The notes beneath the pieces were generated by a model, which was given only the letters and a program-made list of their open reading frames with translations, was not told the origin of the DNA and did no database searches. This document shows positions 31,883-39,530 of a stretch of DNA of 39,530 nucleotides, piece after piece. This stretch comes from Amniculibacterium aquaticum (GTDB taxonomy: Bacteria; Bacteroidota; Bacteroidia; Flavobacteriales; Weeksellaceae). The DNA lies in the NCBI RefSeq assembly GCF_003852705.1, contig NZ_REFA01000021.1, forward strand, positions 1 to 39,530, given 5' to 3'. Position 1 is the stretch's first letter. The number at the start of each line of letters is the position of its first letter. Made by a program: the position numbers and the translations under genes.

Positions 31883-34440
31883 TAGTACAATGGAATTTTA
31901 TTTTTTCTTGCCCAATAAACTCCACCGGCTGTAAGCAGAATGAAAATGCAGAATGCAATCATCGAAAATATTTTTCCTTTCTCGATGACTTCTGGTTCGA
32001 AGACCATATTAATAAGATGATTTCCTGCCGGAACATAGACTGCTCTTAGCAAATAATCCGCTTTTATGTACGGAACTTCTTTACCATCCACCTTCATTTT
32101 CCATCCTTTTGGATAGTAAATTTCCGAAATTACTGCCAATTGTGGTGTTTTTGAAGTCGTTTTCAGTTCAATTTCATTGGCTTGATATTTTGTAAGCTGA
32201 ATGTTTGCCGTACTGTCTGCAGCCATTTTTTTATCCTTAAAATAAGCCTTGTCGGTTTCAGAAACCACGGCTGTTTTTTTGGTGATGATTTTCCCTATCT
32301 CATCAATTTCTTCATTTGGAGTTTTTACAAACTTTACATCCGAAACAAACCACGCATTCCCGTTGGCCAATGGATTGATCTGAACTTCTGGTTTTTCTAC
32401 AGAACCTCCAACAATATATTTGGTGTTCAGCATGTTCAGTATTTCCGGGATTTGTTGCTGTTTGTTTTTATCTTCAGAATAAAAATAATGGTTGATAAGA
32501 TCGTCGTACCTTCTTAATTTCACAGCGTGATAACCGCCTACAGACGATTTGAAATAGGAAGTATTGTTCTCGTTGAAAGGGCTTATCAGTTGGTTGAAAA
32601 TTCGGTAATGCGTTTTGTCTTTATCCGCAATGGTTTCCAAAGTTTTGTTGATGGGTGCATACGCCAAAAGCGATTGCAGGTTGGGATTGTCACCGACTTT
32701 TTCCACCAATAATTCAGAACTTTCGGTTTGGAAAGGATTATCAGCAAAAACTTTATCGATGAAATTTTCCTCGTTCAAATATCGTTTATCCACCGTCCAC
32801 AAATCGAATAAGCTCACCAATCCAATGATGATAAGCGCGATGTTTTGTGAGATTTTTTTCTTCAAAACCAACCACATTGCAGCAGCGGTAATCAGAATAT
32901 AGATCATGGCTTTTATGGCATCGGCTCGGAACATTTTTTGTCTTTCATCCACCAAATAATCCAACAGCCAAGCCGGTAGATAGGTGTTTTCTGTATCGTT
33001 GTGGAAACCTAAAATGGCCTTACCAAAAACCAAAAGTAAGAGGATGAAACCGAGTACAGATCCAGAAATAATTAAGAATTTTTTAGTTTTCTTTTGTTCT
33101 GCAAGTTCATTTTCTTCAACCGATTCAAATTCATCTTTCGTATTGAAAAAATGATACAAACCAACAATAGCCAAGAGTGGGAACAACAATTCAACCACCA
33201 CCAAAATAGAGCTTGGTGCTCGGAATTTATTATAAAAAGGTACAAAGTCGATAAAGAAATCCGAAAGCGGCATGAAGTTGCTGCCCCAAGCCAATGCGAC
33301 GGTCAAGATGGATGCTCCCAATATCCAATCTCTGTATTTTCTTGGTGCAAAAAAGAATCCGATAATGGCCAAGAAAACCACTACTGCTCCTTGATAAGCC
33401 GGTCCGGAAGTTCCAGGTTGCTCGCCCCAATAAGTTGGGCTTTGCAGACCTTTTACAATATTGTCCACTTCGTTTTGTGAGGTGGCATTGTCTTGTACCA
33501 ATTGTTGTATTTGGCTCATCATTTCTTCGCTGCCTTCTTCTTGGCTGCTTCCGCCCATTAATCTTGGGATAAAGAGATTCAGCGTTTCCATTTTTCCGTA
33601 ACTCCAATTCAGAATGCTTTGTTTGTCCATTCCAGATTTATCAGAAGAATGTTTACCGTTATCCAAAATTTGTTTTCCACGGATGGTTTCTTTGATGTAT
33701 TCGGAATTGGCCATAATTCTTTGGGAATTCATGCCTACACCCAAAATACACGCCAATCCCACAACTGCTGTTGCTATTGAAAAATGTTTCCACGAAGTCT
33801 TTTTTTGAATGGCTCGAATCAATTCTGACAAGAACAAAAAGCCCAATCCCAAAAACAAATAATAAGTCATCTGCGGGTGGTTTGCGGCCAATTGCAATCC
33901 CATGAAAAGGGTAGTGATGAAAAAACCAAGGACATATTTTTTACGAATATAAACCAATAAAATCCCTGCCAAAACCGGTGCAAAATAGGCTATGGTGTGT
34001 ACTTTTCCGTTGTGCCCCGCAGCGATGATGATGTAAAAATATGTTGAAAAACCAAAAAATAAAGCGCCCAAAAGTGCATATTTCCAATTTTTTACGGCGA
34101 CCATTCCCAATAGGAAAAATCCAGCCATCAGAACAAATAAATAATTGACCGGTTTGGGGAAAGAAAATAAAACTTTATCTATTTTTTGGATGAAATCGCC
34201 ACGAAATTGGGCACCCATTTGGTAAGTGGGCATCCCACCAAACATGGAATCGCTCCAATAAGTTTCTTTGTCGTTTTGAGCTCTGTAATCCAAAAGTTCT
34301 TTTGCGTGGCCTTTGTATTGCACAATATCGTGTTGAAAGAGTTGCTTGCCGGAAAGTACAGGATTGGCATAGAAAAAGGCCAATAGAGCAAACAAAATAA
34401 GGCTTGCCAAGATGAAGATTATTTTTTTATTTTTTTCCAT
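31882..34440 (-). CDS. YfhO-family multipass membrane protein
   Basis: This 852-residue integral membrane protein has about a dozen hydrophobic segments between residues 5 and 560 and one near the C-terminus (FSMIAFCIFILLTAGGVYWARK). A soluble region of about 250 residues lies between them. Early motifs VLSGKQLFQHDIVQYKGHAKEL, YWSDSMFGGMPTYQMG and AAGHNGKVHTIAYFAPV are typical of flavobacterial YfhO-like proteins. In Firmicutes YfhO-type proteins belong to glycosyltransferase-like systems decorating cell-wall polymers; the C-GT/PMT-like fold suggests use of a lipid-linked sugar. The coupled downstream glycosyltransferase supports a glycan role. The actual reaction here is not established. Confidence 0.85.
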   Translation of the reverse strand: MEKNKKIIFILASLILFALLAFFYANPVLSGKQLFQHDIVQYKGHAKELLDYRAQNDKETYWSDSMFGGMPTYQMGAQFRGDFIQKIDKVLFSFPKPVNYLFVLMAGFFLLGMVAVKNWKYALLGALFFGFSTYFYIIIAAGHNGKVHTIAYFAPVLAGILLVYIRKKYVLGFFITTLFMGLQLAANHPQMTYYLFLGLGFLFLSELIRAIQKKTSWKHFSIATAVVGLACILGVGMNSQRIMANSEYIKETIRGKQILDNGKHSSDKSGMDKQSILNWSYGKMETLNLFIPRLMGGSSQEEGSEEMMSQIQQLVQDNATSQNEVDNIVKGLQSPTYWGEQPGTSGPAYQGAVVVFLAIIGFFFAPRKYRDWILGASILTVALAWGSNFMPLSDFFIDFVPFYNKFRAPSSILVVVELLFPLLAIVGLYHFFNTKDEFESVEENELAEQKKTKKFLIISGSVLGFILLLLVFGKAILGFHNDTENTYLPAWLLDYLVDERQKMFRADAIKAMIYILITAAAMWLVLKKKISQNIALIIIGLVSLFDLWTVDKRYLNEENFIDKVFADNPFQTESSELLVEKVGDNPNLQSLLAYAPINKTLETIADKDKTHYRIFNQLISPFNENNTSYFKSSVGGYHAVKLRRYDDLINHYFYSEDKNKQQQIPEILNMLNTKYIVGGSVEKPEVQINPLANGNAWFVSDVKFVKTPNEEIDEIGKIITKKTAVVSETDKAYFKDKKMAADSTANIQLTKYQANEIELKTTSKTPQLAVISEIYYPKGWKMKVDGKEVPYIKADYLLRAVYVPAGNHLINMVFEPEVIEKGKIFSMIAFCIFILLTAGGVYWARKNKIPLY

Positions 34441-34488
34441 AAAATTGAGGAATTGGTCTTAATTTTTAATGTTTATTTAAAAAATCAA

Positions 34489-34516
34489 TCCTCCGAAGTT
34501 GTAAAACCTCGAAGGA
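34489..34516 (-). terminator. Terminator of the DUF6263-DUF4834 unit
   Basis: In minus-strand RNA a 10-bp stem (UCCUUCGAGG with CUUCGGAGGA, two G-U pairs) closes an 8-nt loop and is followed by TTGATTTTTTAAA. It lies 76 nt after the DUF4834 stop and 49 nt before the YfhO start. Confidence 0.7.
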
Positions 34517-34591
34517 TAAATTCTATTTTAAGATATTCATTTTTATTTCGTTCATACAAAATAATGGGTTGAATGATCGTTGAAAATCGTT

Positions 34592-34816
34592 CTATTTTTT
34601 TTGTTCAACCTCTTCATAATCCACCGTTTCGGCATCCCATTTTATTTTTTCCTCTTTGGGTTTATTTTTATTTTGGGACTGGGTATATGGATTTTGTTGG
34701 GCTTGGAATTTCTTGCTTATTGATGTATAAAAATAGTTGGAGAATATTCTTTTCAGCATATTCCAAACAAAGAATATGATGATGGTGCTAAGAATTAATT
34801 CTAAAATATATTTCAT
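34592..34816 (-). CDS. Small membrane protein, DUF4834 family
   Basis: This 74-residue protein has one N-terminal transmembrane helix (about 4-20, LELILSTIIIFFVWNML), a basic stretch and a charged, disordered tail rich in Gln, Asn, Lys and Glu (EEKIKWDAETVDYEEVEQKK). The layout fits DUF4834, a Bacteroidota-specific family of unknown function. It follows the DUF6263 lipoprotein gene by 23 nt and shares its transcript and terminator. Confidence 0.8.
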   Translation of the reverse strand: MKYILELILSTIIIFFVWNMLKRIFSNYFYTSISKKFQAQQNPYTQSQNKNKPKEEKIKWDAETVDYEEVEQKK

Positions 34817-34839
34817 TTTACAAATAATTTTCCCTTTTA

Positions 34840-35877
34840 TTAAGGATTAACTTTTATGCTTGTGGTGGTGGTGCTGGTCATCGATTGACTTTGCTTTCCA
34901 TCGGTCATGCTTTCTTTCTGAGTGGTTTTTACAGAAATATTTTGGTTTTTAATCCACCCGGTATTCTGATCAAAAGTAATGGTTCCGTTTTGTGCCAATT
35001 CAGAACTCATGCTGTGGGTGATACCGCCTTGACTTTGTTTTTCGGTTTTATTTGGGATACCGCCTTTTATGGAAATTGTCGCAACTCCGTTTCCAACGCT
35101 GGTTAGGGTATAGGTGGTCTTGAGATTTACCTTTCCATCGGCGGACATTTTTTCATTCTCCACCCATTGTTCACCAATTTTTGCTCCTTTTGCGGGTAAA
35201 ATCAAAATGTTTTTAGAAAACTGCTCCTTCAATGTTTTTTCGTTGAAAGAATTTTTCATGTTTTCTTTCATCCCGTTGATGATTTTTTGATCTTTTGTCA
35301 GTCCAGAAAGGGTTTTGGTGATTTTTGCATACACCGGATCAAAGCCTGTAATGGATAAGATTTTGCCTTTGTCATCCATTTTCATTTGCAATTTGTTTTC
35401 GGTTAATGCTTTTTGCATGGCCCATTCTTGTTTTAAAGCTTCTTCTTTGGGGCTGGATTGTTTGGTATCGATCACCAATGATTTTCCATTTCCGGATTGT
35501 ACTGCTTTTTTAGAGATGAAATTGATGGTCATGTCATAGACATGGTCTTTATATCCGTTCACTGTAAAACTCACCTCGTCTGTTCCCTCGTTGGTACCGC
35601 TTTGGGATTTTCCGTCGGGAGCCGTAACGGTCATCACTTGTTTTTGGAATGTGGTGAAAGGATAGGTTTTGCCAATTTCTAATTTGAATGTTTGATGATA
35701 AACGCCCAAGCTATCTTTGATGGCAGGGTGCTCTTCCACCGTTTTCACCGAATCTTTTGGAACTTCTACGGTAACAATTTTTCCGGTTTTTTCGTCAACT
35801 TTTGTGATTTTTGTTGTTTCTTTTTTACAAGAAATTGCAAGTATGGATAAAAATGCAAGTGCAGTTACTTTTCTCAT
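34840..35877 (-). CDS. DUF6263-family lipoprotein
   Basis: This 345-residue protein has a lipoprotein signal peptide (MRKVTALAFLSILAISC) with the acylated Cys at 17, followed by Lys-Lys-Glu. The mature part repeats themes typical of the family: KITKVDEKTGKIVTVEVPKDS, YPFTTFQKQVMTVTAPDGKSQSGTNEGTDEVSFTVN, KMDDKGKILSITGFDPVY, a NSFNEKTLKEQFSKNILILPAKGAKIGEQW block and a beta-rich C-terminus. It matches DUF6263, known mostly from Flavobacteriia, with no known role. It is first gene of a two-gene unit with DUF4834. Confidence 0.82.
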   Translation of the reverse strand: MRKVTALAFLSILAISCKKETTKITKVDEKTGKIVTVEVPKDSVKTVEEHPAIKDSLGVYHQTFKLEIGKTYPFTTFQKQVMTVTAPDGKSQSGTNEGTDEVSFTVNGYKDHVYDMTINFISKKAVQSGNGKSLVIDTKQSSPKEEALKQEWAMQKALTENKLQMKMDDKGKILSITGFDPVYAKITKTLSGLTKDQKIINGMKENMKNSFNEKTLKEQFSKNILILPAKGAKIGEQWVENEKMSADGKVNLKTTYTLTSVGNGVATISIKGGIPNKTEKQSQGGITHSMSSELAQNGTITFDQNTGWIKNQNISVKTTQKESMTDGKQSQSMTSTTTTSIKVNP

Positions 35878-35952
35878 TTAATTATTTTGATGTTGATAAC
35901 AATTAGTCCTTTACAGATCTATTTTGTTTCAATTTAAAAGTTAAAATTTATG

Positions 35953-36756
35953 CTAAATTTTTGTTAATTTTTGTCTCACCGCTTCGTAAAGGATGGCACC
36001 ACAAGCTACAGAAACATTTAAACTCAAGGTTTTACCTTCGATGGGGAGTTTTATTTTTTCATCGGCATGGTGCAGGACTTCTTTAGAAATACCCGTTTCT
36101 TCGTTCCCCATTACCAAAACACAAGGTTCGGTAAAACTAACATCATAGATGTGTTTTTGGGCTTTTTCTGTTGCAGCAAATACCGTTACGCCACTTTGTT
36201 GAAGGAAATCTACCGTATGTGCCAGATTTTTTTCTTTGCAAATTTTGATGTTATAAATGGCTCCAGCAGAGGTTTTTATCGCATCAGAATTAATTGGTGA
36301 AGCTCCTTTTTCAGGAATAATAACGGCATCAACTCCCACGCATTCTGCCGTTCTGCAGATTGCTCCAAAGTTTCTAACATCGGTCAGTCTATCCAGCATC
36401 AATAGGAAAGGGGTTTTACCTTCTTCAAAAAGTTGAGGCAACAAGTCTTCAATTTTATAAAAAGGAACATCCGAGATAAAAGCCACAACACCTTGGTGGT
36501 TTTTTCTGGTAAAACGGTTCAGTTTTTCTATCGGAACATAATTTGCTCTCAGGTTGTGTTTGGCCAAAAGTTTTTTAAGATCAGCAACAATAGGACCTTG
36601 CAAACCGTTTTGTAGAAAGATTTTGTCTATGGTTTTTCCCGCTTCTATGGCTTCCATAACGGGTCTAAGTCCGAAAATAAAATCTTTTTCACTTTCTTTT
36701 TTTTCAGAAGAATTATTATGAAATTTAGGTCTTCTATCGTGATTATTTAGATTCAC
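35953..36756 (-). CDS. rlmB: 23S rRNA (guanosine-2'-O-)-methyltransferase RlmB
   Basis: This 267-residue SPOUT-class (SpoU) enzyme would methylate the ribose of G2251 in the peptidyl-transferase P-loop of 23S rRNA. After a charged N-terminal tail of about 25 residues comes the substrate-binding domain (FIFGLRPVMEAIEAGKTIDKIFLQ). The knotted catalytic domain has motif 1 LDRLTDVRNFGAICRTAECVGVDAVIIP, motif 2 CVLVMGNEETGISKEVL and motif 3 LPIEGKTLSLNVSVACGAILYEAVRQ. Assignment to RlmB rather than the related TrmH/mitochondrial paralogs rests on the N-terminal domain and overall match. The DinB-family gene lies 18 nt upstream and is probably co-transcribed. Confidence 0.9.
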   Translation of the reverse strand: MNLNNHDRRPKFHNNSSEKKESEKDFIFGLRPVMEAIEAGKTIDKIFLQNGLQGPIVADLKKLLAKHNLRANYVPIEKLNRFTRKNHQGVVAFISDVPFYKIEDLLPQLFEEGKTPFLLMLDRLTDVRNFGAICRTAECVGVDAVIIPEKGASPINSDAIKTSAGAIYNIKICKEKNLAHTVDFLQQSGVTVFAATEKAQKHIYDVSFTEPCVLVMGNEETGISKEVLHHADEKIKLPIEGKTLSLNVSVACGAILYEAVRQKLTKI

Positions 36757-36774
36757 TATTTTATAATTTTTTAA

Positions 36775-37245
36775 TTAATATTTCTCGCCAATAATGGCTC
36801 TTTTTTGTGCCATAACATATCCAAAATGCAAGCATTCGTGCATGTTGTTGAAGATGATGGCATCTTGGATGTTTTTTAGATCCATACCAAAACTGGTGGT
36901 GTAACTGGTATAATCTGTAAAGAAATCGGCATCGTAATCTTTCATCAAAATTTTGGATGTTTCAATCAACAAGAACGACAAATCTTCAATCTCATCGGCA
37001 GATACATTCAGGTTAGCAAGTGTTCCTTTTTTATAAGTTTCAACCCAATATTTATCAATTCTAAAAGGGTTATCGCTCAGGTAATAGTGCAAAAGTTGTT
37101 GGGTAGCTACGCAATGGGCAATGTTCCAATAAATGTTATTGTTGAAGCCGTCTGGGATAAGTAAAAGATCTTCCTTTGAAGTATTTTGTAAGATGTCTAA
37201 AAGATTTTTTCTAGTCTGTCTATGTGCTGTGAAATGGTAATTCAT
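36775..37245 (-). CDS. DinB-superfamily protein
   Basis: This 156-residue four-helix-bundle protein of the DinB/DUF664-like superfamily has putative metal-ligand histidines in WNIAHCVATQQLLHYY and NNMHECLHFGYVMAQKR near the C-terminus, the usual H...HxxxH arrangement. Family members include mycothiol- or bacillithiol-dependent S-transferases, but most flavobacterial homologues are uncharacterised. It lies directly upstream of rlmB with an 18-nt gap. No role is proposed. Confidence 0.82.
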   Translation of the reverse strand: MNYHFTAHRQTRKNLLDILQNTSKEDLLLIPDGFNNNIYWNIAHCVATQQLLHYYLSDNPFRIDKYWVETYKKGTLANLNVSADEIEDLSFLLIETSKILMKDYDADFFTDYTSYTTSFGMDLKNIQDAIIFNNMHECLHFGYVMAQKRAIIGEKY

Positions 37246-37446
37246 TGTATTTCAAAAAATATCGTCAAAATTACTGTATTATCATGAGATGTACAAAAAA
37301 TGAATGGCATTAGAAAGATTTGATGGATTAGCAATATTTGTGTGAAAATCAGAGGTTTTCATGATGGATTACAAAACTTTAGCTTTCAAAATTGAATTGT
37401 CAGAATTATATTTAACAAATTTTAACTTACAACTGGCATTAATTGT

Positions 37447-37477
37447 GTTGAGTATTCTTAAAAAAAATCGCAATTTT
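37447..37477 (+). promoter_or_regulatory. Candidate moxR promoter
   Basis: TTG at 37447-37449 is followed after 20 nt by CAATTTTA at 37470-37477, two mismatches from TAnnTTTG. The predicted start is near 37483, 18 nt before the ATG at 37502. It lies inside the longer upstream reading frame, arguing against that extension. Confidence 0.4.
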
Positions 37478-37501
37478 ACGGAATATTTCAATTATTGTAG
37501 C

Positions 37502-38506
37502 ATGTCTGAAACTCATCAAGCTGAAGAAATTAAACAACTCAACGAAAAAGTTCAACAACTGAATTTTTCATTCTCCTTACTAAAACAAGAAATCAATAAA
37601 GTCATCATCGGCCAACATTATATGTTGGATCGTTTACTCATCGGACTTTTGGGTAATGGACACATCCTTTTGGAAGGTGTACCAGGTTTGGCAAAAACTT
37701 TGGCGATAAAAACTTTGGCAGAAGCCGTGGACGGTCAATTTTCTAGGATACAATTTACCCCGGATTTGTTGCCGGCAGATGTGGTTGGTACTCAAATTTA
37801 TAATGTAAAAGACAACGATTTCAAAATTAAAAAAGGTCCTGTTTTTGCCAATTTTGTTTTGGCCGATGAAATTAACCGTGCACCATCCAAGGTACAATCG
37901 GCATTGTTAGAAGCCATGCAGGAAAAACAAGTTACTATCGGTGATGAAACCATGGCCTTGCCCAAACCTTTTTTGGTATTGGCTACTCAAAACCCGATCG
38001 ACCAAGAAGGAACCTATCTTTTGCCCGAGGCACAAAGCGACCGTTTTATGCTGAAATGCAAGATCGACTATCCTGAGTTTGAAGATGAAAGAAGCATCAT
38101 GAGAATGGTATCTACTTCGCATCAACCTCAAGTAAAACCGGTAATCAGCCTCCAACACATTGTGGAAGCCAAAGAAATCATCAACAAAATATATTTGGAT
38201 GAGAAAATTGAAAAATACATTTTGGACATGGTTTTTGCCACTCGTTATCCTGAAAAATACGGACTGAGCGAACTGAAAAATTATATCAGTTTTGGTGCCT
38301 CTCCAAGAGCCTCCATCAATTTGGCCATTGCTTCTCGTGTTATGGCTTTTCTCAATAATCGTGCTTTTGTAATTCCTGAAGATGTAAGATCCATTGCAAA
38401 AGATGTTTTGAGACATCGTATGGGACTAAGTTTTGAGGCCGAAGCGGAGGAGGTAACCACGGAGGAAATTGTGGATAGAATCCTAAATAAAATTCAAGCT
38501 CCATAG
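37502..38506 (+). CDS. MoxR-family AAA+ ATPase
   Basis: This 334-residue AAA+ chaperone-type ATPase is thought to assist assembly of vWA-domain protein complexes. The start is placed at the ATG at 37502 (MSETHQAEEIKQLNEKVQQ). A longer frame from 37361 adds 47 residues not resembling the family. Walker A is GVPGLAKT (59-66), followed by FSRIQFTPDLLPADVVGTQIYN, Walker B with FANFVLADEINRAPSKVQSALLEAMQE, sensor 1 ATQNPIDQEGTYLLPEAQSDRF and a C-terminal lid with FGASPRASINLAIASR. The DUF58 gene follows 18 nt later. The pair is the conserved head of Bat-type (Bacteroides aerotolerance) clusters. Confidence 0.92.
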   Translation: MSETHQAEEIKQLNEKVQQLNFSFSLLKQEINKVIIGQHYMLDRLLIGLLGNGHILLEGVPGLAKTLAIKTLAEAVDGQFSRIQFTPDLLPADVVGTQIYNVKDNDFKIKKGPVFANFVLADEINRAPSKVQSALLEAMQEKQVTIGDETMALPKPFLVLATQNPIDQEGTYLLPEAQSDRFMLKCKIDYPEFEDERSIMRMVSTSHQPQVKPVISLQHIVEAKEIINKIYLDEKIEKYILDMVFATRYPEKYGLSELKNYISFGASPRASINLAIASRVMAFLNNRAFVIPEDVRSIAKDVLRHRMGLSFEAEAEEVTTEEIVDRILNKIQAP

Positions 38507-38524
38507 AAAAGCGTAAGGTTGAAA

Positions 38525-39388
38525 ATGGAAATCAAAGATATCATCAAAAAAGTAAAGCAAATCGAAATCCGAACCAAAAGGAAGTCCGAAGCTGCACTTA
38601 TGGGACAATATCATTCGGCGCTGAAAGGGCAAGGGATGACTTTTTCCGAGGTGAGAACTTACCAGTTTGGCGATGAAATACGAAGAATAGACTGGAATAA
38701 AACGGCCCGTTTCCAAGAACCTTTTGTGAAAATTATGGAAGAAGAAAGGGAACTGACCGTAATGCTTGTGGTCGATGTTTCTGCTTCCATGGACTACGGA
38801 ACCCAAGTCTCATTAAAAAGAGAATTTGTCGCCGAAATATGTGCCAGCATTGGCTTTTCTGCCGTTTCCAATAACGACAAAGTAGGATTAATTCTTTTTT
38901 CGGATCAGATACAAAAAGTAATCCCACCAAGAAAAGGCAGACAGCATGTATTGTCCATCATATCACAAATCCTAACAGTCGAATACAAGCCTTGCACAAG
39001 CGATTTGGACGGTGCCATGCAGTACATGATGAATGTGTTTAAGAAGAAATCTTTTATTTTTATGTTTTCGGATTTCGAAGACGGTTTTTCCAACAAAACA
39101 CTAAAAGTTACGGCTAAAAAACATGCGCTGTTGGCCATGAGAATTTATGACGACAAAGATCAGCAAATTCCAGATATCGGTTATGCCCGATTTGTAGATG
39201 CCGAAACCGGGAAACAATTCTGGGTAAACACTTCCAACAGCCGTTGGCGTTATGAATTTGCTGAAAAACAAAAACAAAAATTGAGACAGACTCAAGAAGT
39301 TTTCGAAAATGCTTCGGCAGGATTTTTAAATTTAAAATCCGGTGAGGCTTATGCACAAAAGCTTCTAAGGTACTTTCAACAGAAATAA
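38525..39388 (+). CDS. DUF58 / vWA-like domain protein (Bat-cluster type)
   Basis: This 287-residue protein starts at the ATG at 38525 (MEIKDIIKKVKQIEIRTKRK); a TTG two codons upstream is the less likely start. It contains the DUF58 signature SALKGQGMTFSEVRTYQFGDEIRRIDWNKTAR (32-62) and a von Willebrand A-like fold with the MIDAS motif DVSAS (84-88), then DKVGLILFSD and a later FSDFED. No transmembrane segment is evident. With moxR directly upstream (18 nt) it forms the usual MoxR-DUF58 pair; in Bacteroidota more vWA and TPR genes (batA-E) normally follow. Confidence 0.9.
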   Translation: MEIKDIIKKVKQIEIRTKRKSEAALMGQYHSALKGQGMTFSEVRTYQFGDEIRRIDWNKTARFQEPFVKIMEEERELTVMLVVDVSASMDYGTQVSLKREFVAEICASIGFSAVSNNDKVGLILFSDQIQKVIPPRKGRQHVLSIISQILTVEYKPCTSDLDGAMQYMMNVFKKKSFIFMFSDFEDGFSNKTLKVTAKKHALLAMRIYDDKDQQIPDIGYARFVDAETGKQFWVNTSNSRWRYEFAEKQKQKLRQTQEVFENASAGFLNLKSGEAYAQKLLRYFQQK

Positions 39389-39432
39389 CTTATTTGTATT
39401 TATTGAACTTGTTTAAAGTAAAAAAATCGATA

Positions 39433-39458
39433 AACACCTTTAAAAAAAGGCGTTAATT
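39433..39458 (+). terminator. Possible weak terminator after the DUF58 gene
   Basis: AACACCTTT (39433-39441) and AAAGGCGTT (39446-39454) pair with one A/C mismatch around an A4 loop, followed by AATTATTTG. It is imperfect, so only a candidate. Confidence 0.35.
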
Positions 39459-39459
39459 A

Positions 39460-39491
39460 TTTGTTTAAAAGACTGGTATTCAGTATATTAG
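39460..39491 (+). promoter_or_regulatory. Candidate promoter for the gene beyond the window end
   Basis: TTTG at 39460-39463 is followed after 20 nt by TATATTAG at 39484-39491, one mismatch from TAnnTTTG. An ATG lies 25 nt further on at 39517. Confidence 0.4.
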
Positions 39492-39516
39492 AGGAAAAAT
39501 AACTACAAATTTCTCT

Positions 39517-39530
39517 ATGCAAAAGAATAC
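39517..39530 (+). CDS. Possible start of the next gene, cut by the window end
   Basis: ATGCAAAAGAATAC begins at a sensible distance from the candidate promoter at 39460-39491. Only four codons are visible, so the product cannot be named; a further Bat-cluster gene would be usual at this place. Confidence 0.25.

Noticed and set aside
34571-34602. Hairpin GAATGAT/ATCGTTC with a T8 tail on the plus strand
   Set aside because: It looks like an intrinsic terminator for plus-strand transcripts, but no plus-strand gene lies upstream; it overlaps the 3' end of the minus-strand DUF4834 gene. It may only block antisense RNA.
37361-37501. 47-residue N-terminal extension of MoxR
   Set aside because: The extension resembles no MoxR N-terminus, and a promoter-like TTG-n20-CAATTTTA lies inside it just ahead of the ATG at 37502.

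Overview
The window looks like a chromosomal segment of a low-GC member of the Bacteroidota, most likely order Flavobacteriales and near the Weeksellaceae (Chryseobacterium/Elizabethkingia type). The reasons are a SusC/SusD pair, two secreted proteins with type IX secretion (T9SS) C-terminal domains, a short primary sigma factor without region 1.1, lineage-typical proteins (DUF6263, DUF4834), and repeated use of the Bacteroidota promoter pattern (TTG/TTTG about 20 nt before TAnnTTTG) with few Shine-Dalgarno sites. The genus is inference; no 16S rRNA or other RNA marker gene is present.

Layout. 224-9011 (+) is a GlcNAc/chitooligosaccharide-type utilisation locus: SusC transporter, SusD lipoprotein, a NagB-like deaminase domain fused to a PIG-L/LmbE-type deacetylase domain, and a GH20 beta-N-acetylhexosaminidase. 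9167-10033 (-) is the primary sigma factor. 10305-17229 (-) holds two T9SS-exported proteins, a beta-propeller-like one and a 1653-aa PKD/Ig-like one; the latter lies between two 28-nt direct repeats. 17439-20096 (-) holds urocanate hydratase and an HD-domain phosphohydrolase. 20278-24027 (+) holds dnaX (split by an A11 run that looks like a frameshift or slippage site), DAHP synthase/chorismate mutase, and rsgA. A cobalamin-type riboswitch follows at about 24142-24240, with a terminator-like hairpin, ahead of an acyl-CoA thioesterase. Then come pcm (-), a Gfo/Idh/MocA oxidoreductase (+), etfB-etfA (+), a DUF151 nuclease and a nucleoside transporter (+). 30581-37245 (-) holds a glycosyltransferase overlapping a YfhO-type membrane protein, DUF4834, a DUF6263 lipoprotein, rlmB and a DinB-family protein. 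The window closes with moxR and a DUF58 protein (+), the usual start of a Bat-type cluster.

How the genes fit together. In the first locus GH20 would release GlcNAc outside the inner membrane, SusCD would import oligomers across the outer membrane, and the fused deacetylase/NagB-like protein would act in the cytosol. No nagA or inner-membrane GlcNAc transporter is visible here. Most of the rest is housekeeping: replication clamp loader, aromatic amino-acid entry, ribosome maturation, electron transfer and protein repair.

The most notable signals are the dnaX A11 site with a hairpin behind it, the cobalamin riboswitch in front of a thioesterase, the altered active-site motif in the NagB domain of the fusion, and the direct repeats around the giant PKD protein. 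No CRISPR array, tRNA, rRNA, transposase or phage gene was seen. After start correction no gene-free stretch exceeds 300 bases.
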